From positions 1-43,194 of the forward strand of contig JBBAPK010000023.1 of NCBI GenBank assembly GCA_040400875.1: a stretch of 43,194 bases of DNA, written 5' to 3'. The DNA is from PBB1 sp040400875 (GTDB taxonomy: Bacteria > Pseudomonadota > Gammaproteobacteria > Burkholderiales > Burkholderiaceae_C). The position numbers and the translations under genes were made by a program. Position 1 is the stretch's first letter, and the number at the start of each line of letters is the position of its first letter. Below are positions 1 through 7,188 of the stretch, one piece after another. The notes beneath the pieces are model-generated. The model worked only from the letters and a program-made list of their open reading frames with translations. It had not been told where the DNA came from and ran no database searches.

Positions 1-180
1 CGAGGTGGCAGCCTGACTTAACCCAACGGGCCTCCGCGAAATGCGGGGCGGTTCACTGAAGCCGCAGGGCAATCCCCGCAGCGAAATAAAGGGGGAGGTC
101 GGCGCAGCCGGCCGGAGGACATTCGCGTAGGGGGTTGCCCGGTGGCTTCGGCGCTCTCAGTCACACAACCACATCGACTT

Positions 181-804
181 ATGAACGAACTGTTCCCGGA
201 ATTACCGAAAAGCGCTTTCGCCAAGCTGGACACCGGCGACGATCTCGCGTTCTACAAGGCGCCGCGACTGGTCACCCACATCGACGAAGGCGCCACTGCC
301 GCGCTCACCAGTTTCTATCGAGCAAGGATCCCCCAAGGCGCACGTGTGCTCGACCTGATGTCGAGCTGGGTGAGCCACCTTCCCGAGGATGGCAGCTATG
401 CCGAAGTCGTCTGTCACGGCATGAACGCCGAAGAACTCGGCGCGAATCCGCGGCTAGCTCGCTGGTTCGTGCAGGATTTCAACCAGAACCCCGTCCTCGC
501 GCTTGAGGATCAATCGTTCGACGCCGCTTTGGCTTGCGCCGGCGTGCAATACCTGCAGCGGCCTGCAGAAGTGTTCAACGAGGTGCGCCGGGTTCTCGTC
601 GCAGGCGCCCCCTTCATCGTCAGCTTCTCGAACCGCTGCTTTCCGACCAAGGCCGTGGAGGTCTGGCGCTCGCTCGACATCAGCGGTCATGCGGCGCTGG
701 TGAAGCTCTATCTCGAGCGAGCCGGTTTCACCGACGTCCAGGTCGGACTGCTGGCCGACGGCCAGACGAGCGATCCACTCGTCGCGGCGACGGGGCGCGC
801 CTGA
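181..804 (+). CDS. Class I SAM-dependent methyltransferase, unknown substrate
   Basis: Predicted 207-residue soluble protein from the ATG at 181; an in-frame GTG at 142 would add 13 residues. The segment VLDLMSSWVSHLP, about 55-60 residues in, is a variant of the SAM-binding motif I of Rossmann-fold methyltransferases. The later FDAALACAGVQYLQRP, followed by a long helix and VRRVLVAGAPFIVSFSNRCF, matches motif IV and the post-motif strand of the Methyltransf_11 type. That supports a methyltransferase, but nothing in the sequence identifies the substrate. No partner gene lies beside it: the sequence upstream (1-141) shows no clear gene, and the vapBC pair downstream faces the other way. Confidence 0.8.
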   Translation: MNELFPELPKSAFAKLDTGDDLAFYKAPRLVTHIDEGATAALTSFYRARIPQGARVLDLMSSWVSHLPEDGSYAEVVCHGMNAEELGANPRLARWFVQDFNQNPVLALEDQSFDAALACAGVQYLQRPAEVFNEVRRVLVAGAPFIVSFSNRCFPTKAVEVWRSLDISGHAALVKLYLERAGFTDVQVGLLADGQTSDPLVAATGRA

Positions 805-876
805 GCGGCGGCTCAGGAGCCGAACTCCCTCACGTTCGGCGTCGACCGCGCGCGCCAGGGCAAACGATCACCGCTG

Positions 877-1272
877 TCAGCGAAAGGGGTTCAGTACGGT
901 CAGGCCGCCTAGCTTCTGAGCGTGCTGGAAGTCTTCGGAATACAAGATCTCGCAGCCAGCTTCCAGCGCGCTGGCGGCGATGGTCGCGTCATAGATCGGC
1001 ATGCCGTAACGCTTGGCCAACTCCACAGCCTTGTCGTGTGTAGCCACGGTCAAGGGCTGAACCTGGCAAACGTGGCGAAGTACCGACAAGGACTGCTCAA
1101 CGGTCGTCCACGGCGCCGCGTACTTGCGGCGCGCGACCGCGACAAACTCGTTGAGCACCTGCACGCTGATCGTGCCACCCTCGGCCAAGACTTGTTCGGC
1201 TCGGTTGGCCTTGTCACTGTCGTTCGACAGCAAATAGAGCGGAACGTTGGAGTCAAAAAATGCGCTCGGCAT
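877..1272 (-). CDS. vapC: VapC-family PIN-domain toxin ribonuclease
   Basis: A 131-residue PIN-domain protein, expected to cleave RNA unless bound by its antitoxin. The four acidic residues of a PIN active site are visible: D7 in FFDSN, E42 in LNEF, D95 in IYDATIAA and D114 in YSEDF. The ATG at 1272 is preferred over an in-frame TTG at 1275 because it overlaps the antitoxin stop codon by one base (TGATG), giving translational coupling. Length and motif spacing are normal for VapC. The target RNA (initiator tRNA, other tRNA or rRNA in characterised members) cannot be read from sequence. Confidence 0.9.
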   Translation of the reverse strand: MPSAFFDSNVPLYLLSNDSDKANRAEQVLAEGGTISVQVLNEFVAVARRKYAAPWTTVEQSLSVLRHVCQVQPLTVATHDKAVELAKRYGMPIYDATIAASALEAGCEILYSEDFQHAQKLGGLTVLNPFR

Positions 1273-1505
1273 CAATCACGCTCGTTGGCTTCGAGCCGGT
1301 CGAATTGGAAGTCGGCCGGCAGCGTGCCGCGGTACTTGCGCAGTCGCGCCAAAACTTCGAGGTTGCTGGGTGACTTGTTGACTGTCAGGTTGCTGTCACC
1401 TGCCACCCCGATCTGAATGTCGTCACCCTCTTTCAGATCGAGGATTTCGACGATCGCCGCAGGCAGCCGAATCGCCAGGCTGTTGCCCCATTTGCAGACT
1501 TGCAT
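1272..1505 (-). CDS. vapB: AbrB/MazE-fold antitoxin (VapB-like)
   Basis: A 77-residue protein whose first half is a swapped-hairpin AbrB domain (WGNSLAIRLPAAIVEILDLKEGDDIQI), a DNA-binding fold used by MazE and VapB antitoxins. The C-terminal half, SNLEVLARLRKYRGTLPADF, is the likely flexible toxin-neutralising tail. On the minus strand a GAGGA ribosome-binding site lies about 7 bases before the ATG. The stop overlaps the vapC start. A perfect 9-bp palindrome immediately upstream (1526-1550) is the likely operator, so the pair is probably autoregulated in the usual way. Confidence 0.9.
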   Translation of the reverse strand: MQVCKWGNSLAIRLPAAIVEILDLKEGDDIQIGVAGDSNLTVNKSPSNLEVLARLRKYRGTLPADFQFDRLEANERD

Positions 1506-1525
1506 GGTGTGCTCCTCAAGGGATG

Positions 1526-1550
1526 GATATACACGCGTGAAGTGTATATC
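1526..1550. promoter_or_regulatory. Palindromic operator of vapBC
   Basis: A perfect inverted repeat, GATATACAC, 7-base spacer, GTGTATATC, lies 21 bases upstream of the antitoxin start. It is AT-rich within GC-rich DNA and contains TATATC/TATACA strings that could serve as a -10 element. AbrB-fold antitoxins typically bind such palindromes over their own promoter, so autorepression is the likely role. The symmetry is seen directly; binding is inferred. Confidence 0.75.
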
Positions 1551-1586
1551 TTGAGCCGGTGGAGCTGAGTGCTGCGCCTCGACGCG

Positions 1587-1901
1587 CCCTCACCCTGACC
1601 CTCTCCCGTCCGACGGGAGAGGGAACGGACAGACCCTCACCCTGACCCTCTCCCGTCCGACGGGAGAGGGAACGGACAGACCCTCACCNNNNNNNNNNNN
1701 NNNNNNNNNNNNNNNNNNNNNNNNNNNNNNNNNNNNNNNNNNNNNNNNNNNNNNNNNNNNNNNNNNNNNNNNNNNNNNNNNNNNNNNNCTGACCCTCTCC
1801 CGCCGAGCGGGAGAGGGAACATGCATTGCGCCGCACCACCCAGTGGGAGAGGGAAGCTGAATTGCCCTCTCCCACCCGTGGGAGAGGGGTCAGGGTGAGG
1901 G
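1587..1901. repeat. Tandem and inverted palindromic CCCTCTCCC repeats
   Basis: Two identical 47-bp units (1587-1633 and 1634-1680) and the first 8 bases of a third precede the N gap. Each carries a hairpin with 12-bp arms (1599-1610 with 1612-1623). After the gap there is a diverged hairpin with 11-bp arms and a 3-base loop (1793-1803 with 1807-1817). A last hairpin (1865-1875 with 1878-1888) is followed by the reverse complement of the unit start, so the right end is inverted relative to the left. This fills the gene-free stretch between vapBC and parE. Such palindromic intergenic repeats are common in GC-rich proteobacteria; here they could also end parE transcription. Confidence 0.9.
1689..1788. 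other. Assembly gap of 100 N
   Basis: Exactly 100 undetermined bases in the middle of a tandem repeat. The round number suggests a scaffold placeholder, so true length and content are unknown. Any reading frame crossing it is meaningless. Confidence 0.98.
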
Positions 1902-1917
1902 TGGCGGTGAGTGCGGC

Positions 1918-3951
1918 TCAAACATCCACATCAACATCATCGCCATGCAGTTCCATCAGATCGCGCCGCGCCTGCGCTTCGCCCTTGCCCATCAGCTTGG
2001 TCAATGACTCAACGGTGGCGTCGAAGCCGAATTCGCCGAAGGCCATGGGCAGCAAGCGCCGCGTTTCGGGGTTGAGCGTGGTGTCCCACAGTTGCTCGGC
2101 GTTCATCTCGCCCAGGCCCTTGAAGCGACTGATGCTCCAGGCAGTTTCGCGGCAGCCTTCTTGGCGCAGCCGGTCGAGCGTGGCGGTGAGTTCGCCATCG
2201 TCGAGCGCGTAGATCTTGGCCGCTGGCTTCTTGCCGCGCGCTGGCGCATCGACGCGAAACAGCGGCGGCTTGGCGATGTACAGGTGGCCGGTTTCGATCA
2301 CCTTGGGAAAGTGCCTGAAAAACAGCGTGAGCAGCAGCACCTGAATGTGCGAGCCGTCCACATCGGCGTCGCTCAGGATGCAGATCTTTCCGTAGCGCAG
2401 GCCACTCAGATCGGGCGTGTCGGCAGCACCGTGCGGGTCGACGCCGATGGCCACCGCGATGTCGTGGATCTCGTTGTTGGCGAACAGCCGGTCGCGCTCG
2501 ACTTCCCACGAGTTGAGCACCTTGCCCCGCAGCGGCAAGATGGCCTGCGTTTCCTTGTTGCGACCCATCTTGGCGCTGCCGCCAGCCGAATCGCCCTCAA
2601 CCAAAAACAGTTCGTTGTGCAGCAGGTCGCGGCTTTCGCAGTCGGTCAGCTTGCCGGGCAGCACGGCCACGCCCGAGCCTTTGCGCTTTTCAACCTTTTG
2701 GCTGGCGCGCTGGCGGGTTTGCGCCTGCTTGATCACCAGTTCGGCCAGTTTCTTGCCCTGCTCGACGTGCTGGTTGAGCCACAGCTCGAGCGGCGGCTTG
2801 ACGCAGGTGGACACCAACCGCAGCGCATCGCGGCTGTTCAACCGCTCCTTGATCTGACCCTGAAACTGCGGGTCGAGCACCTTGGCGCTGAGCACGAAGC
2901 TGGCGCGCGAAAACACGTCATCGGGCATGAGCTTCACGCCCTTGGGCAGAAGGCTGTGCAGGTCGATGAAGTTCTTGATGGCGCCGAACAGGCCGTCTTT
3001 CAGCCCCGAATCGTGCGTGCCGCCGTTGACCGTGGGAATCAGGTTGACGTAGCTCTCGCGCACCGGAGCGCCGTCTTCGGTGAAGGCCACGCACCAGGTA
3101 GCGCCCTCGCCCTTGGCGAAGTTCTCGGACTCGGAGCCGTCGGCGTGGTGCTCGCCCTCAAACAGCGGGATCAGCGGATCGGCGTTGAGCGTTTGCATCA
3201 GGTAGTCGCGCAGACCGCCTTGATACAACCAGTTCTGCACGTCGGCATCGGGACGGCCGGTCTTCTCGATCGTGAGCGACACGCGGGTGCCGGGCATGAG
3301 CACTGCCTTGCTTCGCAGCAGGTGGGTCAGATCAGCGCGGGGCAGATCGGCGCTCTCGAAGTACTTGGCGTCGGGCCAGGCACGCACCGTGGTGCCGCTC
3401 TTGCGGTCGCCCGACGACGCCGTCAGCACCGACTTGCGCAGTTCCAGTGGCTCGATCACATCGCCGTCGGCAAACACCACTTTGGCGACCTGCCCCTCGC
3501 GCCACACGGTGACTTCGAGCCGCTTGGACAGCGCGTTGGTCACGCTCACGCCCACACCGTGCAACCCACCCGAAAAGCTGTAGGCGCCGCCCGAGCCCTT
3601 GTCGAACTTGCCACCGGCGTGCAACTGCGTGAACACGATCTCGACCACCGGACGCAGCTCTTCGGGGTGCATGCCAAACGGAATGCCGCGCCCGTCGTCC
3701 TCGACGCTCACCGAGCCGTCGGCGTGCACCGTCACGTCGATGCGGTGACCGTGACCGGCCAGGGCTTCATCGGCGGCGTTGTCGATCACCTCTTGCACGA
3801 TGTGCAACGGGTTGTCGGTGCGGGTGTACATGCCCGGGCGCTGCTTGACCGGCTCGAGCCCCTTGAGCACCCGTATCGACGCCTCTGCGTAGGTCGAAGT
3901 CGCAACGGACGCAGCCGCAGAAGGGTTTCGAGCAGGGGGACGGATCGCCAT
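1918..3951 (-). CDS. parE: DNA topoisomerase IV subunit B
   Basis: The 677-residue ATPase subunit of topoisomerase IV, which with ParC decatenates daughter chromosomes. The N-terminal GHKL ATPase shows QEVIDNAADEA (Mg/ATP-binding Glu54 and Asn58), DDGRGIP (85-91) and GGLHGVG (128-134). The TOPRIM part has VEGDSAGGSA, PLRGKVLN and SDADVDGSHI, and the C-terminus has SRFKGLGEM and the LWDTTLNP block. Length near 680 residues without the extra GyrB insertion, and the SRFKGLGEMN form, favour ParE over GyrB. The first 20 residues are a low-complexity extension. parC is not in the window. The gene is divergent from dapA and ends at the palindromic repeats. Confidence 0.93.
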   Translation of the reverse strand: MAIRPPARNPSAAASVATSTYAEASIRVLKGLEPVKQRPGMYTRTDNPLHIVQEVIDNAADEALAGHGHRIDVTVHADGSVSVEDDGRGIPFGMHPEELRPVVEIVFTQLHAGGKFDKGSGGAYSFSGGLHGVGVSVTNALSKRLEVTVWREGQVAKVVFADGDVIEPLELRKSVLTASSGDRKSGTTVRAWPDAKYFESADLPRADLTHLLRSKAVLMPGTRVSLTIEKTGRPDADVQNWLYQGGLRDYLMQTLNADPLIPLFEGEHHADGSESENFAKGEGATWCVAFTEDGAPVRESYVNLIPTVNGGTHDSGLKDGLFGAIKNFIDLHSLLPKGVKLMPDDVFSRASFVLSAKVLDPQFQGQIKERLNSRDALRLVSTCVKPPLELWLNQHVEQGKKLAELVIKQAQTRQRASQKVEKRKGSGVAVLPGKLTDCESRDLLHNELFLVEGDSAGGSAKMGRNKETQAILPLRGKVLNSWEVERDRLFANNEIHDIAVAIGVDPHGAADTPDLSGLRYGKICILSDADVDGSHIQVLLLTLFFRHFPKVIETGHLYIAKPPLFRVDAPARGKKPAAKIYALDDGELTATLDRLRQEGCRETAWSISRFKGLGEMNAEQLWDTTLNPETRRLLPMAFGEFGFDATVESLTKLMGKGEAQARRDLMELHGDDVDVDV

Positions 3952-4054
3952 GGCGGCGGATTGTAGGTAGCGACCTCGTGGCCCATTGGGCGCTCAACCA
4001 CCGCCATGGCTGAGACCCGCGGCGGCTAAACTTGCGTGTTGGCAAGGAAACCGA

Positions 4055-4936
4055 ATGAAACCGATTAAAGGCAGCATCGTCGCGCTGATCACGCCGATGC
4101 GCGAGGACGGCAGCGTTGATTACGACACGCTGCGCGCCCTGATGGACTGGCACATTGCCGAAGGCACCGACTGCATCGGCGTGGTCGGAACCACTGGCGA
4201 ATCGCCCACGGTGTCGGTCGAAGAACACTGCGAAATCATCCGGGTGGCCGTCGAGCACGCCCGAGGCCGTGTGCCGGTGATGGCCGGCACCGGCGGCAAT
4301 TCCACGCGCGAAGCCATCGAGCTGTCGCTGCACGCGCGAAAGGTGGGCGCCAACTGCACGCTGTCGGTGGTGCCGTACTACAACAAGCCCTCGCAAGAAG
4401 GCATCTACCAACACTTCAAGGCCATCGCCGAAGCGGTGGACATTCCCACGGTGCTCTACAACGTGCCCGGCCGTACCGTGGCTGACATGCTCCCCGAAAC
4501 CACCCTGCGCGCAGCCCAGTTGCCCGGCGTGGTGGCGATCAAGGAAGCCAGCGGCAACATCGAGCGCGCCGCCTGGCTGATCAAGCACGCGCCGGCAGGT
4601 TTCTCAATCTACTCGGGCGACGATCCGACCGCGGTCACGCTGATGCTGCTCGGCGGTCATGGCAACGTCAGCGTCACAGCCAACGTGGCACCTCGGCTCA
4701 TGCACGAGATGTGCGTGGCCGCCATGGCCGGACAGGTGCACGGTGCGGTGGCCATCCACATGAAGTTGCTCGCCTTGCACAAGCAGTTGTTTTGCGAACC
4801 CAGCCCGGCACCGACCAAGTGGGCGCTCACGCAAATGGGGCGTTGCAAGAACAGCTTGCGTTTGCCTCTCTTGCCATTGACCCCTGCGGGGCAAGCCGCG
4901 GTTGGCGCAGCGATGCGTGAAGCCGGCCTGCTGTGA
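4055..4936 (+). CDS. dapA: 4-hydroxy-tetrahydrodipicolinate synthase
   Basis: A 293-residue TIM-barrel aldolase that condenses pyruvate with aspartate semialdehyde, the first committed step of lysine and diaminopimelate synthesis. Seen residues include the Schiff-base lysine K163 (VVAIKEASG), the proton-relay pair T46-T47 in GTTGES, Y135 in VLYNVPGR, and R140. The ATG at 4055 is chosen because AAGGA lies 6 bases upstream and homology begins MKPIKGSIVALITPM; an upstream in-frame start at 3986 has no such support. bamC follows after about 105 bp, the classical dapA-bamC (dapX) arrangement. Confidence 0.96.
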   Translation: MKPIKGSIVALITPMREDGSVDYDTLRALMDWHIAEGTDCIGVVGTTGESPTVSVEEHCEIIRVAVEHARGRVPVMAGTGGNSTREAIELSLHARKVGANCTLSVVPYYNKPSQEGIYQHFKAIAEAVDIPTVLYNVPGRTVADMLPETTLRAAQLPGVVAIKEASGNIERAAWLIKHAPAGFSIYSGDDPTAVTLMLLGGHGNVSVTANVAPRLMHEMCVAAMAGQVHGAVAIHMKLLALHKQLFCEPSPAPTKWALTQMGRCKNSLRLPLLPLTPAGQAAVGAAMREAGLL

Positions 4937-5041
4937 GCCTATGACCCGCGTGCAGCACCCGCTCGAGTTGCACGAGGACTGAATTTTCGATATTGCGATC
5001 AACGGGCTGAGCGGCAATTCCCGACCGCCCGCTCTCTGGAG

Positions 5042-6202
5042 ATGAACAACGTGACAGACTCAAAACGAATTCGGCCCAGCCACATGACTACCACGGCCCC
5101 AAACCTTCAGAAGATCGCGGCATCGCTGCTGGCCATCGGCCTTGTCGGCTGCACATCCATCACGGGCGACAAGGTCGACTATCGCGAGGCTTCCGGAAAA
5201 AACGCGAGTCTCGAAGTTCCACCCGATCTGACGCAACTCGCGCGTGACACGCGCTACCAGCAGCAGGCCGCGTCGGGATCGTTCAGCGCAGCCACCTACG
5301 GAGCAGCAACCCAGAAGGCGCAGGGCCCGCAAGCGGTGGTGCCATCCGGGGAAAGCGATCTGCGCATCGAGCGCGTGGGCAGCGACCGCTGGCTGGTCAC
5401 CAAGATGTCGCCGGAGCAGGTTTGGCCCGTGTTGGAGGCCTTCTGGCCGGAGCGGGGTTTCAAGATCGCAGTTGACCAACCGGAAGTCGGCGTGATCGAA
5501 ACCGAGTGGGCCGAAAACCACTCGAAGATGCCTCAGGACTTCATCCGCTCGACCCTTGGATCGCTGTTCGACTCGGTCTATGACACCGGCGAGAGGGATA
5601 AATTCAGAACGCGCGTCGAGCGCACAGACGCGGGCAGCGAGATCTACATCACCCACCGCGGCATGACCGAAGTGGCCACGGGTACCCAAAGCGACAGCAC
5701 GTTGTGGCAGCCGCGTCCGGCCGACCCCGAGCTCGAAGCAGAGATGCTGCGCCGCTTGCTGCTCAAGCTGGGGGCGAAGGAAGAACAGGCCAAGACGCTG
5801 GTTGCCGCCAGCGATGCGCCACGGCCGCCACGTGCGCGTCTGGCTGCCGCGCCTGCTCAAGCCACGATTGAACTCGACGACAGTTTCGACCGCGCATGGC
5901 GCCGCGTGGGCATCGCGCTGGACCGCAGCAACTTCACGGTTGAAGACCGCGACCGCACGCAGGGCGTGTACTTCGTGCGCTACATCGAATCCAAGGACGA
6001 CAAAAATGACCCGGGCTTCTTCAGCCGGATCTTTGGATCGAGCAAGCAAGACCCGAAGAACCCGTCTCGCTATCGCGTGCAGGTCAAGCCGGCTGGCACG
6101 GGCTCTGGCAGCGTTGTCACCGTGGTGAACGCGGCCGGCACCGTCGAAAACAAGACCACGGAAGCTCGCATTGCGGAGTTACTGGCCGAAGACCTGAAGT
6201 AG
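5042..6202 (+). CDS. bamC: BamC outer-membrane assembly lipoprotein
   Basis: A 386-residue lipoprotein of the BAM complex, which inserts beta-barrel proteins in the outer membrane. The signal peptide ends in the lipobox LVGC with the lipidated Cys37; Ser39 at +2 after the cysteine does not suggest inner-membrane retention. After it comes a BamC-like linker (KVDYREA, LEVPPDLTQL) and two helix-grip domains, roughly residues 110-240 and 270-386. An ATG at 5084 would give a shorter, more standard signal peptide; neither start has a well-spaced ribosome-binding site. Position after dapA supports the call. Two strong hairpins follow the stop. Confidence 0.88.
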   Translation: MNNVTDSKRIRPSHMTTTAPNLQKIAASLLAIGLVGCTSITGDKVDYREASGKNASLEVPPDLTQLARDTRYQQQAASGSFSAATYGAATQKAQGPQAVVPSGESDLRIERVGSDRWLVTKMSPEQVWPVLEAFWPERGFKIAVDQPEVGVIETEWAENHSKMPQDFIRSTLGSLFDSVYDTGERDKFRTRVERTDAGSEIYITHRGMTEVATGTQSDSTLWQPRPADPELEAEMLRRLLLKLGAKEEQAKTLVAASDAPRPPRARLAAAPAQATIELDDSFDRAWRRVGIALDRSNFTVEDRDRTQGVYFVRYIESKDDKNDPGFFSRIFGSSKQDPKNPSRYRVQVKPAGTGSGSVVTVVNAAGTVENKTTEARIAELLAEDLK

Positions 6203-6213
6203 CCACTGGCTTT

Positions 6214-6245
6214 GGTGTTTCGCGCCATCAGGGTCGCGAAACACC
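6214..6245 (+). terminator. Stem-loop just after bamC
   Basis: Perfect 11-bp arms (6214-6224 and 6235-6245) with a 10-base loop, starting 11 bases after the bamC stop. It lacks a T-run, so it is more likely a 3-prime-end stabilising or pausing hairpin than a stand-alone terminator. Confidence 0.55.
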
Positions 6246-6257
6246 GCGGCCCGCCAT

Positions 6258-6287
6258 GAAAAATGCCGCCCTGAGGCGGCATTTTTC
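6258..6287. terminator. Bidirectional intrinsic terminator between bamC and lipoprotein gene
   Basis: A perfect 13-bp stem with loop CTGA (arms 6258-6270 and 6275-6287). GC-rich in the core (GCCGCC/GGCGGC) and flanked by A5 and T5 runs, it can terminate transcription from both convergent genes, bamC on plus and the small lipoprotein on minus. Confidence 0.9.
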
Positions 6288-6301
6288 GTCAGCGAGGAAG
6301 A

Positions 6302-6523
6302 TTACTTCGCGTCGCTGGCTGCGGCTTCCACAGCACTTGCGCCAGCAGCGGCCATATCGGCTGCGGCTGAAGCGGCGGTGTCCACCGCGCTCGTAACTTC
6401 TGCGGCCACTGGAGCAACAACAGCGGAGGCTGCTTCGGCAACCGGAGCAACGTCTTCTTTCTTGCCGCAGGCAGACAGAGCGACAGCAGCAAACAGGGCG
6501 GCTAGCACGAGAGATTTGTTCAT
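6302..6523 (-). CDS. Small Ala/Val-rich lipoprotein, function unknown
   Basis: A 73-residue protein with a clear lipoprotein signal: MNKSLVLAALFAAVALSAC, with Cys19 in an LSAC lipobox. The mature part begins GKKEDVAP and is then almost only Ala, Val, Glu, Ser and Asp. No enzymatic motif is visible; the helix-prone Ala-rich tail resembles small abundant periplasmic lipoproteins. The ATG at 6523 is preferred because GAGGA lies 5 bases upstream on the minus strand; a TTG at 6535 is possible. A TATAAT box on the minus strand (6640-6645) implies a leader of about 110 nt. It shares a bidirectional terminator with bamC. Confidence 0.75.
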   Translation of the reverse strand: MNKSLVLAALFAAVALSACGKKEDVAPVAEAASAVVAPVAAEVTSAVDTAASAAADMAAAGASAVEAAASDAK

Positions 6524-6639
6524 GATCATCCTCAATTAATAGTATGTGGAGCGTAGAAGGTTTTTGGGAATTCCACTGAAACGCAAAATCCTAAAAACTC
6601 GGTTGCCAAGGGGGCATTACCCTCCCTAACAGCCCAAAA

Positions 6640-6645
6640 ATTATA
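6640..6645 (-). promoter_or_regulatory. Candidate -10 box for small lipoprotein gene
   Basis: TATAAT read on the minus strand, an exact sigma70 -10 hexamer, lies about 117 bases upstream of the lipoprotein start. No convincing -35 at 16-18 bases spacing is seen; that space is occupied by the inverted repeat at 6648-6669. Confidence 0.45.
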
Positions 6646-6647
6646 GT

Positions 6648-6669
6648 CTGTGAAACGAATATTTCACAG
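6648..6669. promoter_or_regulatory. Inverted repeat at end of hypothetical gene and -35 region
   Basis: Perfect 8-bp arms CTGTGAAA and TTTCACAG with a 6-base spacer. It covers the stop codon of the 6664-7152 gene and sits just upstream of the TATAAT box at 6640-6645. It may be an operator for the lipoprotein gene or a weak hairpin at the 3-prime end of the upstream gene. Confidence 0.5.
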
Positions 6670-7152
6670 TCCGAGCGTACTCGCGGGAAAGGTCTCGGCA
6701 GAGCGTTGGAAAAGCGCACCAAGCTCTTCTCGCGTGCGCGCCGTGTCTTCGGCTGCAGTGCTCAGGCGGCCTTGGTAGCGAACGCGGTCAGCCAACCTCA
6801 CGCTCACCACGCCGGGTGCAAACAGCAGGCTCGGCAGATGCGCGCCGCCAGACTCATCAGGCGTCATGCAGTGCACCACGTGCGCACGATCGCGGCGCCA
6901 CTGAACCCAGCGCGGGTGACGCTGCTGCAGCGCGGCAAAGTCAAGCGCCAAGACATGGCAGCGACGGTGCGAGAGCGACCACCGAGCCAGCAGCGCCACC
7001 ACCTCAGGCTCGTTCAAGGGCCAGTCGGCAAAGTTCTCATCACACAACCAGATCTCGCTCACACCCGACTCGGCAACCATGGCGAACGCGTCTTTCAGGC
7101 TCGCCTGAAATTCACTGCGCGATGTGATCAACCGTGAGTGCGAGTTGTTCAT
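6664..7152 (-). CDS. Conserved-looking hypothetical protein
   Basis: A 162-residue soluble protein with no signal peptide or membrane segment. I do not recognise a characterised family. The segment SRSEFQASLKDAFAMVAES, then IWLCDENFADWPLNEP and HVLALDFAALQQRHPRW, suggests an alternating alpha/beta domain. It has no metal-binding or nucleotide-binding motif that I can name. It lies 36 bp downstream of the RoxA-like oxygenase gene on the same strand and is probably cotranscribed with it. Codon use resembles the neighbours, supporting a real gene. Confidence 0.65.
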   Translation of the reverse strand: MNNSHSRLITSRSEFQASLKDAFAMVAESGVSEIWLCDENFADWPLNEPEVVALLARWSLSHRRCHVLALDFAALQQRHPRWVQWRRDRAHVVHCMTPDESGGAHLPSLLFAPGVVSVRLADRVRYQGRLSTAAEDTARTREELGALFQRSAETFPASTLGL

Positions 7153-7188
7153 GGTGAGCCCGCGTGTCAGAAAAATGCATAAGGATTC

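Noticed and set aside
1..141. Possible gene end at the left edge
   Set aside because: Only short GC-rich inverted stretches are seen; no frame with homology can be supported.
1590..1921. Open frames reading through the repeats and the N gap
   Set aside because: They depend on undetermined bases and on palindromic repeats; the translation is a repeated Pro/Arg/Gly string.
2092..3966. Very long open frame on plus strand, antisense to parE
   Set aside because: It is a GC-bias shadow of parE: the translation is repetitive in Val, His, Gly and Ala with no domain, while the minus strand gives a complete ParE.
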